From Yamagishiella unicocca (taxonomy: Eukaryota > Chlorophyta > Chlorophyceae > Chlamydomonadales > Volvocaceae), in NCBI GenBank assembly GCA_003116995.1, contig BDSL01000023.1:248001-312000 (forward strand): 64,000 nt of DNA, read 5' to 3'. The notes beneath the pieces are model-generated. The model did not search any database and was not told the DNA's origin. It was given only the letters and a program-made list of their open reading frames with translations. Each line of letters begins with the position of its first letter. The first letter of the stretch is position 1. This document shows positions 31,890 through 42,900 of this stretch, piece after piece. The position numbers and the translations under genes are program-made.

Positions 31890-34800
31890 GCGGGGGCGGG
31901 GAGGCGGGGCTGAGCCGACCTGTGGGGTCTGGCGGGCTCACGATGCGGGGCTAGCCTGGCTATTGGCCTTTGGGGGCTACGGTACCGGTTACGGTACCCG
32001 GCACTCGACCAATACTCCACCGCCTCGGCCCTCGTTTCTTTCTTACGGTTTATGAGGACCGCTTTGATGCGCATGTGGGCGTGACCGCTTGCGGATAGTC
32101 GAAATGGGTAAGGAGGAATGCGTGCACGCACGCACGCCGCAGCTGCAGCTTGCAACTGCTCGTACAAGGGAAATACGTACGCTGAACGATCCTACGGCTA
32201 GGGTCAAGGACCTGTTTGGACTATGGGTTTACAATGAATTTAGTATCTAGCGACTGCTTCGGGCGTCTTTTAGATTTGACCGACGCCTGTTTGCACGCAT
32301 TATCAGCGCATCATCTAGGCTAAGGCGCTTGCTTGGTGCCTGAGTGGCTAAACAACGCATGCTGGCCGCTGCTGTGTGCCGGGGGTGGCCACGATCACCT
32401 GGAGGTGCCGGGGGGGGAGGCGGGGACCGTGTAAATCACAAGGACGGGCGGGTATCGCGATTTATTAGTCAAGGTGTTTCGGCGTGTTGTATCACGCTCT
32501 GGACTCAGCGTGATGGCGACAACGATCTGTTTCCCGCCAATTCTGCCTGTTCGACGTACACTACTGGCGTACGTCCCTGAAGGCTGTAACTCTGCCGTTA
32601 CAGACTGGGACTGTGAACCTGTCACAATTGGGAATCTGTTCTGGGCTGACTGCCTCTGCATCGTTTGGATGATTGGGTCTAACGGTCTGTCGTTACCCAC
32701 TGAGCCGGCTGTCGTACCGCTACAGCTCAGTCAGTGTATGTTCTTAAACACTTGCCAGAGGGTGGGCACCCCCCCTGGATTAGTTTAGGCGTCGGTCACG
32801 ATGGTAGATTGGGATTGGCAACCTGAGGAGTGGAACCGCCCTTGTATGGGGAAATGACTTATCCGCTGTGACCGTCGGACAAGTGGATTAGTGCCCGATG
32901 CCCACCCTCTGGTGACGCCCGGGGCGGCAGCCAGTGCCACTACGCTACGCAAACAGGGAAAGCTAAAAGCAACCCTTCTTGCAGGGCCGATTGGGATTGC
33001 TGAACTGAGGATTGGAACGGCGGCCCCGGCGGATGAGGATTGATGACCTAAGTGCCCGATGCCCACCCTCTGCACTTGCTGATTCCCTAACGGTAGTTCT
33101 CACCGCCCCCAGCAGTTGGACTTTAGCCTACAACACCGCGGCTAGCTGGAAACCCGGCTGGGAGCTTTCTCCCATAAAGATGAATGAATCCGGCCTGGAG
33201 CGATTGCGCTCCACGGAAGCACTGGCCTGGAGCACTCTCCGCAGGAAGGATATACCGGCTGGCTAGCACCGCACGCTGTACTTACAGGCCTAGTGAAAGG
33301 CGGTTGCAATCCAGGACGGGTTCCATGCACCGCATGCCAACATACAACACGACTTTATGATTTGATTTAATGTGTGGTGTTGGATCATCCGTTCATCCCT
33401 AATAACCATGCCGTAGGTGCTGGTCTGGATCCCTGGATCCATGACGAGGCGAGGTGAGCAGAAGTACGCCTAGCCGTTCCAATAGAGCATAAGCACAACT
33501 TAAAATACCACAGCTTTTAAATCCGCATTTATGCCCCATACAGCCAGTTGGCGGAGAGCACACCGACAAATGAAATGTGTTTTACCGGACATGTGATCTA
33601 CATGTGAATGGCCTGGTCATTCATCAATGCTTTCATCGCAATTTACTACGCAAGGCGCAATCAATGACAACTGGGATGTGGGATACCCTGGCCGCAATCG
33701 CGTGAGCCGCTTCTCTCAACCGTGAAGCTGGCGAATCCAGGGGTCCATACAGACGTGTTGTGACGAGCATCATGAGTACACAGAACTGGGGAAAAACTGG
33801 GAAATATGTAGAAGAAACCCAAGAATCAATGGCAGAACAAGATGACGGCGTTTATCAACGCCATTTTCCCTTCTCTGGACGCATGGATCTATCGCCGACC
33901 GGGAGGAGTGATGACGGTGTAAGGCCAGGCAACAAGCTTTCCCACGCGCGCAGGAATGGTGTGGTGCGCAGCACTGCGTACTTTGCGAGCAAGCAAGCCT
34001 GCGGGGGCGGCATTCGTGGATGGATGATTACTGAGATGGCCGCCCGCCTTGCTGCTAGACACGCACCCCCGCACGGCGACAGCAGCGTTTAACTGTATGT
34101 CCGGCCCCTCCTGTAAAACCGTGGGGGGCGGGGGAGGTGGGCGGCTCGGAGGGCGTAGTGGTGGGTTGTTGAGGGAGCTGGCTGGGAGGACCGGATAGGC
34201 TGGGAGGGGTTCGCCTGGGAGGTAGGATCGCATGGGCCAGGCTGGCTTGACGTGAGGAGTACGATGGAGTGGGGTTGCGGGTGGAGATTAGGTGCTGCCA
34301 GGCGAAGTGCGCGGAAGGAAGAGGGGCAGTCGAGGGCGTAGGGAACGAGAGGGGATATGGCTGGAGCGATAGTTGCCGCCGAGCTGGCTGCCAGGTGTTG
34401 GGTGGGCGGTGTGTAATGGACAGGGAGGAGGGAGCCTGTAAGGTGTCCGTCCCACCAGGTGTGGTTGACCGTCGCGGGCACACATCATGCCATCCACGTA
34501 CTCCTACCGTCCAAGGTAGCCTCTACAGCAAACAGCACATCCCACTTCACAGCATCGAGCCCCGTAAATTTCCGTCAAAATATTTCCGTGGAACTATCGA
34601 GATATTTCCGGAAATATAAGCTCTTGAACACAACAGCAACTGGATGCGCCCCCGCCCTCAACACCAGCCCGCTTGGCTGGACCCCTCGACTGCGCGACAT
34701 AAGCGCTGCTACTTCTGCCAACTCTTCAGGGCTTTGACAGGGCGCTTTCCTTGATGTTCCATCTTACTTTAGCATGACGCAACAAATGGGGGCGCGCTGT

Positions 34801-35396
34801 CACATGCAGCGTTGCAGCCATGGGCCTCCTCCCACACAACCATAAGTTGAATTACCGGTACCATACGACCCAGCAACCAACGGCCAGTAACCAACAACCA
34901 CCATTCAGCTGCCCGTGAGATGTGTTTCCATGTACGAATCTTGTTTGACGAGCGGTAGCGCATCAGGATGATAGCCCGCCCTACCGCTGCGTTGGAGGCG
35001 CCACCGGGCACCAGCCGTGGTGCGCCTGGCGGGGCGCAAGGCTCTCCACTACCGGCTGCCCAGACGCCCGCCCGATACCCAGTACCCCTTCCGTCGCAGT
35101 AGACCCTTCCCCCTCCCCCTCCCCCCCAAAGCGAACGACCACTATCGCGGCCGTCAGTTCCCCATACAGTCACCAAACCCCATCCGCCTGCTTGCTAAAC
35201 GAGGCTTCGCTCCGAGACCAACTCCTGCCAGCAGAAACCCTCCCCTGACAAACAGCTCCTCCGCCAATCGACCCTCCGCCCCGCACCCGTTCGCCCCCAC
35301 TCGCCAACGCTTCGCCACGTTGGTGTCGCCGGGTCCCAAAACACTCGCCCCTAACCCTTACGCCTCATCAGTGGTGCGGACCCAGCAGGGACCCAA
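31890..35396. other. no gene recognised; diverged duplication and AT-richer DNA
   Basis: No exon could be supported on either strand. 32808-32912 and 32988-33073 are diverged direct copies (attgggattg, tgagga(g/t)tggaac, gtgcccgatgcccaccctctg), and an inverted piece of the same motif (ccagagggtgggca) lies at 32756. The 110-codon plus frame at 33760-34092 has unremarkable content and no homology I recognise. TGTAA occurs near 32428 and 32586 and could end a plus-strand transcript from the left. The right part should include the 3' UTR of the minus-strand ARID gene. Confidence 0.45.
32808..33073. repeat. diverged direct duplication, ~180-bp spacing
   Basis: Two copies share a start (attgggattg followed by a gaggagtggaac-like block) and an end (gtgcccgatgcccaccctctg, at 32892 and 33052), with different middle parts. 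A reverse-complement piece of the end motif at 32756 suggests a former inverted-repeat mobile element, but no terminal structure could be defined. Confidence 0.5.
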
Positions 35397-38300
35397 TCAA
35401 CGCACGCCTCGTCCTGTCCCGTAGCCCCAGCCCCCACCGCCTCCGCCCCCATCCCCCCAGCCGCCGGTCCCGCCACCACCGCCACCGTCCGTCCAGCCCC
35501 CGCCGCCATCGTCGTACCGCTGGTGCTGCCGGTACGAGGGGTGCTGTCCCCCGCCTCCGCCACCGAGGCCAGGTTGGTGTTGAGGTGGCGGCCTTACTGG
35601 GTCATAGCCGCCGGCCCGCAGGTTGGGGTCCCGCTCTCTCTCCCTCTCATATCGCCCGGCGTCTCGGGGCGGCGACGGCCCCGGATACATGCGCCCGCCT
35701 CCGCCTCCGCCGCCTCCGCTGCCATGCTGCGAGTGGTAACCGTGCCCTTGCACCTGCCGCCGCATCTGCTGCAAATGTTGCTGCACGGCCGGCGGCACTG
35801 GCGGCGGTGGCGGCAGGTGGTGCGGCTGGTGCCGATGAGGTGGAGGCAGCGGCCGCAGCTCATGGCGCGGCGGCAGCGGAACCGCCGCCGTCGACATTAT
35901 CGGTACGGCAGAAGCGGACGAGCGGTGTGGGGGGTAGTAGTGGTGAGGTGGCGGGTACTGTGACACCCGTTCGCCCTCCTCGGCTCCCTGCTGCGGCCGC
36001 TGCCTGCCCTGCGGCGGCCGGTCCCTAGGCCGTGGCTGCTTGCCGGGCTGTTTCGGCTGCCGCTGGCGGGGCCGGGCCTCCTGCCGGGGTGCCGGCTGGC
36101 TCGGCCTCTGCTGCTCCTCGGGTCTCGGCTCCGGGACTTTGGGAGGCGGCTGTGCTGCGGTGTCGCGCTCCTCCTCCGCCTGACGCTTCTTCGGGCCGGC
36201 TGTCCGAGCCCCCTCACCCGCCTCCGCTTCCTCACCCTCTGATGCGTCACTGCCGCCCTGGTCACCAGCCATGCCGCTGCTGCTGCTGGCGCCGCCGCCG
36301 CCGGCGGCCGCAGCGCTGGCTGCCGCCTTGAAGGCGCCCGCAGGGACGGATGCGGCGGCGGCGGCGGCAGCGGCGGCCGCCGCAGCCACTGCCGCACGCG
36401 CTGCCTGCTCGGCCTCCCACCTGCCCATGAAGTTGGCCTTGAGGTCGGGCGAGCGGCTGCCGCAGCCGGGGGGTCCCGCCCGAAGCTCCCGCAGTGAGGA
36501 CACGATAGACAGCAGCGCGGCGGCCTGCGGTTGGCGGTCGGTTGCGAGTACCGGTGTGTGGTTGCATGAGCGGATGATTGCGTGGGTGGTTGCGTTGCGT
36601 GGGTGCTTGCTTGGACGGGTGGTTGCGTGCATGGGTGCTTGCGTGGATTGCGGGAGGAAGGCACCGCAGTGCTCGTGCGGATGGGTGACTGCGGGTCCTA
36701 ACGAAAAGACCTGCGGGTCGCACCTTGGGGTCCGTCAAGTCTGGTCCTGCTGTACTTCCCCCGCCAGCCTCAGTTCCCTCCAGCCCCGCCGCCGCCGAGC
36801 CCCCTGCCGCCCCATCCTCGCCACCCTCTGCGCCCGCAGCGCCGTCCTTGCCCGGCTCCACGCTCTCCCTGCCACCGCCGCCACCGCGGGAGCGTTTCCG
36901 ACTGCCGGCCTTCCCCCGCCGGCTGCTCTTGCTGGCGGATCGCGCCCGCTTGCCCGTGCCACCGCCGCCCGGGGCGGCAGGCAACAGGCTGGCCGCCGCG
37001 ACCGCCGCCGTGCGCAGCGCGCGAAGAATATCGCCGCCCAGCGGCACCACCGGCGCCGGCGGAGCCGTCCCGATATCGGTGGCCGCTGCAGTGGAGTTCG
37101 CCCCAGGGGCGGAACTGGCAACGGCATCGCCGCCCCTTGCGAGTGGGGCCGGGCTGGCGGGGGTTCCTGCCGGTTCCCCTGGTCTCGCTGCTGCAGGCAG
37201 CGGCACGACGGCATTGCCGTCGCCGGCGGCGTCGCCGCCGCTGTTGGCGGGGGCGGCGGGGGCCGACGATGCGGCGGCAGGTGCAAGGACGGACGATGCG
37301 CTGCGCGGCAGGTGCAGCTGGAGGTGCTGTCGCTCCAGTGCCAGTATGGAGGCGCGGGCCGCCACCAGGCGAGAGGCCACCTGATCCAAGATGCGGGAGC
37401 AGCAGGACGGCGGCAGGTTAAGGCTGCGGACGAGCCACGGAGGCTAAGTCACATGGCTTCATGCATGTGCGGCAGGACATCGCATATGGATGGGGGACAG
37501 AGCACCAGCGAGGTAGAGCCCCGCCGTACCTACCTCCACTTCACTTCAGCCGCATGCTCCAAGCCCGCCGAAGCTCCGAAACCCCTTCCCTCTGACGAGG
37601 CGACTTAGCTTGGTGTATGTTTCTATTCAAGCGGTAATTAACCCACAGGGGCCCTATGCAGGCCCTATGCGCGTGCGGAGCACCGCACCTGGTCCACGGA
37701 GGGCACCACCTCCTCCGCGAGCAGCGCCGCCCGCCGCCGCAGGTCCTCGTGCATCCACCCCTCGGCTCGCGCCGGCCGGGTGCCGGGAGGCAAGCGGCGC
37801 TCCAGGGGAAGCAGGTACGCGTCGTACACCTGTCAGGCGGCCAGCGGGACGGGCCGGGGCCGAGGATGGCGAGAGGTCGATGCGTCTGATGCGAGAGGCG
37901 GGTGCGCGGGCCGCCACACCGGACTAATCGATGCGACGGCCCGTCATGAGGCCATGTTTAGGCATATACCCACCGACTGGCCCCGGCTGGGTCGGGTAGG
38001 ACGCGCAAAGGCCGTCGACCGAACCACGGAGGCACACACGTGGGGGTTCATGGTGGTGGGTCTAAGAGGCACGGAGCCCTGGCTGCCCTGCCCTGCCTTA
38101 CCACCACCTATACCTCAACTTTACGCGGGCCGTAACCACCTCCCAGATGCTGAACCGTTGAATCGGTGGTTCCGGAGCCGCCCACCTGTTTGAGCACCTC
38201 TGCCAGCTCCTCGTCGCCCAGCAGCTTGGCAGCCAGATCCGGCCAGGACAGAGACGAAGCACCGCCGCCATCACCACCACCACCGCCGCCGTGGCGCGAG

Positions 38301-39406
38301 CCGCCTGCCTCGTGCACCTGATGCGGGTGGGGAGGGAGCGGTAGGGAGAGGTGGCTTAAGCGCGGGCACAAACGCGGCCTAGCCGGGGCCGAGCGGTCGG
38401 GAACTAGGGGGCAAGGGCGGCACCGCAGGCTAACCAGGGCCGGAGCCATGCTAGGGCGGTGTGCGCACCGCAGCTTGCGGGGCTGTGCCCGTGTGGGTTG
38501 CCGACCCACATGGTTTCCTGCTGGCAGCGGACACCTGGGTCGCGCATGCGCGCTCCACGTGTGGGTCACTGGATGTGGGTCACTGGATGTGGGTCACTGG
38601 ATGTGGGTCACTGGATGTGGGTCACCACGTGTGGGTCACCACGTTTGGGTGGGTCACTGGATGTGGGTCACCGCGTATGGGTCACTGGATGTGGGTCATT
38701 GGATGTGGGTCAGCGCATGTGCGTACCCCATGCAGGTCCCGCAGCAGCAGCTTACCTCCGTGAACAGCCGCCGAAGCGACAGCGGTGGTGCGCCCGGCGC
38801 CAGCAGCGGCAGGTCGACAGGACCCACGCCCAGCCAGGCTGCCAGCGTCTCGGCGAACTGCACCTGCATCTGCGGCTGCTCTGCTGAGCCGTACATCTGC
38901 ACGTGGGTCGGCACCGCCGCCGCGGCAGCGGCAGCCGCTTGTGTCGCCAGCAAGGAAGCCCCAAGCGCGCCGCTGGCCTGGCGGCCGCTGCGGCCTTGGC
39001 CCGCACCGGCTGCTGCTGCCCCGGCACCGGCTGCTGCTGCGGTATCACCGGGAACCATCAGAGGCACGCCGATGCGCTTGGAGAGCGACTTCCAAGCGGA
39101 ACGGTACTCGTCCTTGCGTGGGGAGCCGCCCACAGTGAAGGGGTACACGGCGGGAGGCCGGAAGGTGGCGGCATCGACCACACCGCGCATGACCGGCGCC
39201 AGCACATCACCCACGAGGCCCTGCTGCTTGTTGTGGCGCTGGGCTAGCGACATCAGCTCGGCGTTGCTCATGCGCGCAAGCTGGTAAACGCGGCCTGACT
39301 GCCCCGCCCCTGCTGCAGCAGCGGCTGCACGGCCGGTGCCCTTCGCCGCGCTGGATTGCTTTTGCTGCTGGCCTTTCGGCTTTTCATTTCCGACTTCTGG
39401 CTTCAT
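35397..39406 (-). CDS. ARID-domain DNA-binding protein, 5 exons, 902 residues
   Basis: Minus-strand exons are 39406-38756, 38317-38186, 37829-37689, 37380-36724 and 36524-35397, all phase 0. The start is the ATG at 39406 (MKPEVGNEKPKG) and the stop is at 35397-35399. The ARID fold (AT-rich-interaction, helix-turn-helix DNA binding, typical of chromatin factors) spans residues of about 180-275 across three exons: QFAETLAAWLG, PLSLRRLFTEVHEAGG (the G-x-x-L-x-L-x-x-L-F-x-x-V-x-x-x-GG core), SWPDLAAKLLGDEEL and VYDAYLLPLERRLP. A conserved-looking N-terminal stretch contains DEYRSAWKSLSKRIGVPL. A basic patch (RARSASKSSRRGKAGSRKRS), likely a nuclear localisation signal, lies at residues of about 440-460. 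The C-terminal 300 residues are Pro/Gly/Gln/His-rich and probably disordered. A nuclear chromatin or transcription role is inferred from ARID alone. A 14-bp minisatellite lies in intron 1. Confidence 0.85.
38561..38725. repeat. 14-bp minisatellite (gtgggtcactggat) in ARID intron 1
   Basis: About ten copies of gtgggtcactggat and near variants (gtgggtcaccacgt, gtgggtcattggat) lie between exons 1 and 2 of the ARID gene. No function is seen. Confidence 0.9.
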
Positions 39407-39982
39407 TCTCGTGAGTGTCTAGCGCCGGCAACCTTCCAGCCTACTGGAGCGCGCTTCAGTCAGCACTCAGCATACCCAGACCCAGCAGACCTGTGGAACC
39501 CAGCTAATACTTTATAATGCATGCTAAAGCTGTTAGCGCCGGCTATCCAAGGTCTCGTAAATCGTTTTGGACTGGGCAAATGGGCATCATGCGCACCGAA
39601 ACTGATATGTTGGCACTTAAAGGAGAGGTGTATACCTAGGCGAGAGCGTCTGCAATCGAAACTGCTATCGCTTTGCACACTGTGTTGGACGAGCACGGGA
39701 TCCTCAATTCCAGAAACGGGATCCTGACAGCTTCTGGCAGGGTATGCCTGAACATGCATCCAAGGCAGGAAAAAAATCATAGACGCTGCAATTGCATGCA
39801 CTATCAACTATGGCGCTTTCCTCACGATGGATTGCCCATACCGGTACGCTACCCCGCAATGGCGAATCGTAAACGCGTTAACAACGGGGTTGTGCGCTAG
39901 ATGAAGGCAATCTGGAGCTAGGACTGATAAGATGGCTCATATAGCTGAGGAGGAGTAACCCCCCGACCAGCCAAGGGAGGCC
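39407..39982. promoter_or_regulatory. divergent promoter region between the ARID gene and the giant repeat gene
   Basis: 576 bp separate the two start codons, which face away from each other. No clear TATA box is seen at a convincing distance. The stretch is less GC-rich than the exons. The 5' UTRs and core promoters of both genes must lie here if the start codons are right. Confidence 0.45.
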
Positions 39983-42900
39983 ATGGATGGTGGCGAGGTG
40001 CGTGTCGCGTTACCTCAACCTTTCCTCTCGGCGGCTGGTTGCTAACACTCTATTTTCAACCGATGAATTTATCATGCGCTTCAGTTTGTCAGCGCCCAGG
40101 TGGCGGCCTTGCGCGTCCAACACCTGCGACAGCTCTTTCGCCAAGGCCGCGAAGCTGCAACCCCGCCCACAGCGCCCGCTGCCAGCACACAACCCGCGCC
40201 TGCTGCGCCCCGATCAGCCGGTCTCCTGCCACAGGGCCGTGCTCCATCACAAGCGGCGCTGCAAGCCCAGCCAAGTCAGCCCGAAAGCCGCCCAGCGCGC
40301 TCATCCTCTTCAGGCCGCAGGGGGACCTCGCCATCCACCGCCAGCGCTGCCCCAACCGCTGTCTCCAGCGCGTCCCACAGCTCCGCTGCTGCCAGTCGCG
40401 CAGGTGGCAACAGGCTCTCTGCCAACGGGACTGCCCATGCGGCAGTTCCGCTGCTCTACCTCGCAGCACCTGCTGCTGGTCCGGCGCTGGACATTGATGG
40501 TGTTGCCGTGGGCGGCGAGTTCATCCGGGTGCCCAGCGGCAGCTCAGGGTCTACCTCAGGGTCTACCCGAATACAGCTGCTGGGTGAGGCGCGGGATCCT
40601 AGGCAGGGGCGCGCCGGATCAGCAGGCCCTGCTGCCGGGCAGCGAGGGTACCCGGGCAGTGCAGCCAGCAGCGCACGCACGAACAGCGCAGGAGGCAGCG
40701 GCGGCAATGGTGGCGTTGGTGGCGGTGTGGTGAGTGGCGGGGCCGGGCGCAGCTTGCTCGACGGCGAACGCAGCAGCAACGCGGACCGTGTTGGCGGCGC
40801 TGGAGATGCTGTCGCCGGTAGCAGAGGCAGCAGTCGGAGCAGGGCGAGTGGCAGTGGCGGCAACGCAGGCGCAAGCAGCGCCGGCGGTGGCGGTGGAGGC
40901 AGCGACATAGCGGCGGTTGGAGCTCAAGTCGAGGCGCTGCGGCAACAGTGGCGGGAGCAGCAGCAGCGGCAGCTCATGGAATGGCGCATGGAGCAGCCGC
41001 GGCAGCAGGACCGGCTGCTGCAGCAGCAGTCGCAGCAGCTGGCGTTGCTCACCGGCTGGTACGAGGCGTCTGGCTCCTCCTGGCAGGAGCTGCCCCAGCC
41101 CGGCAGCGCCGCAGCCGCCGCCTCCGCTGGGCTGCCATGGGGAGCCCAAAGCAGCACGACAACCGTCGCAACCGCAACCGCTGCAACCGGCCATGCCGGC
41201 AACACACTCTACAGTTTCGGAGCTGGTAGCTCAAACACCAACTCGTCCCCCGCAGCAATCGCCGCAGCCGCCGCAAACATAGCCACCCTCCTGGGCCTGG
41301 CCATGTCCGGGCGACAGGGCCCCGCTGCACCTGCCGTCGCCCGCCGGCCCACGCCGCCCCGCGCCAAGCCTCTGTACACACCCGACTCCGGTCCTGCCTT
41401 TGATAGCCGCCTGCCCGTCTTCCTGAACACTACCAACGCGCAGCAGCACCAGCCGCGCCGGCGGTGGGGAGCCACCGCCGTCGCCACCGTGTCCACCAGC
41501 GGCATCGGTGCCGCCGCGGCCGTGGCCGCTGGAGCAGGCGCTGCTGGCACTGGCGGCAGCAAAGAAAGCAAAGCGGAACGAGTAGCGGGGAGCTGGGGCC
41601 GTGTGTCAGCACCACGGCGTGCGCCTCCGCCGACTGAGCATAAGGCCCGGACGCCCCGCCGCAAAGGCCCCGACCCAGGGGACGCGGCCCCGGCAGCCAG
41701 CAGCGTCAGCGCAGCGGCGGCGGCAGCCCGCCCGGATGTGGATTCGGCTGCTCGTACGGCAGCTCTGGGCCTGAACGCCGGTGCTGCTCAGGGCGGTGAG
41801 GATAGCGGCGGCGTAGGCGAGGGCGGGGGCAGCGGAAGTCGGGCCGATGGCGGCGGCAGCAAGCCCGACGACAGCAACGGAAGGACGGAGGTGGAGGGCG
41901 TTAAAGGGCTGGCGGAGGCCGAAGGCGGCGGAGGTGGTAGAGGCAGCGGCGGTGGTGCAGGCGAAGAGCAGCCCGGCAGTTGCGGTGGCGGAGCTGGGCT
42001 GAAGCGCTCCGCCAGTGGCCCCGTGAGTCCGCCGCCGGGTCGGCACAGTGCAAAGACGTCAGGCAGGAGCGGCCGCGACGGCGACGGCGGTGGCGGCGGC
42101 GCAGGAGCGTGGGAGGGCCGGATCGTGTACGACATGTCCGGCCAGGCTGACGCACGCATGCCCGACGTGGGGTTGGTCCGGCCGCGGGCGGCGGCGGCGG
42201 TGATGGGTCGGAGCAGGCGCGGAGTGGACGAGCCGACGAGGGCCGCGGACGAAAGGTGACGTCGCCGCCGGTGCTAATGCGGCTCATAGCCCCCAATGCT
42301 GTTGCTAATGCGGCTCATAGCCCCCAATGCTCTTGCTAATGCTGCTTTGCTAGCACTAAACTGGAGTACTAAACTGGGGTTGGCCGGAAAGGGTTGTCCA
42401 GCAAGGGCCTTTGGTGGTAGGGTTCATCTAATCATCTGGCAAGCGGGGCTTCTCTGCAGCCCGCATGCGCCGGCTGGTGCTCGCGCTGGTTCTGGCCGCG
42501 CAGGCCTAGCTCGCGCACACAAGCAGCAAGATGACCGTGGCCTTCCTCCCTCGCCTCCCCTCAGGCCCCTCCTGGAGGTCCGCGATACGCTGCTGCGCAA
42601 GCGGGTGCCGTCCGCGTCCTTCGCCGCGCCGTCCTACCGACCCCGGGACGACAGCCCCGGGGACGAGCGCGGCGGCGGCGGCGGTGGCGGACAGGAAGAT
42701 GCTCGAGGCCAGCCGGCCATCTGGGCACGAGGCCGCAGGTAGGGGATTCGAGGATCGGGCCACCGCCGTCCCCATCTCCTTCACTTCGCTGATTGGTTTC
42801 CATGGTGGTATCTCCTCTATATCCTCTTGGCTTCTTTGTTTTCTCGGGCTACGTTGCTACTGCACGCCAAAACCACACTCTTCTCGGCCCCGACACCCCA

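Noticed and set aside
32336..32365. tRNA-like start ggtgcctgagtggctaaac
   Set aside because: The downstream sequence does not give a T-arm or a matching acceptor stem.
33760..34092. 110-codon plus frame starting MTSIMSTQNWGK
   Set aside because: Its codon use is unlike the neighbouring genes, and it has no domain, splice context or homologue that I recognise.
36271..37608. 445-codon plus-strand frame
   Set aside because: It is antisense to ARID exons 4 and 5, and its composition is that of a shadow frame.
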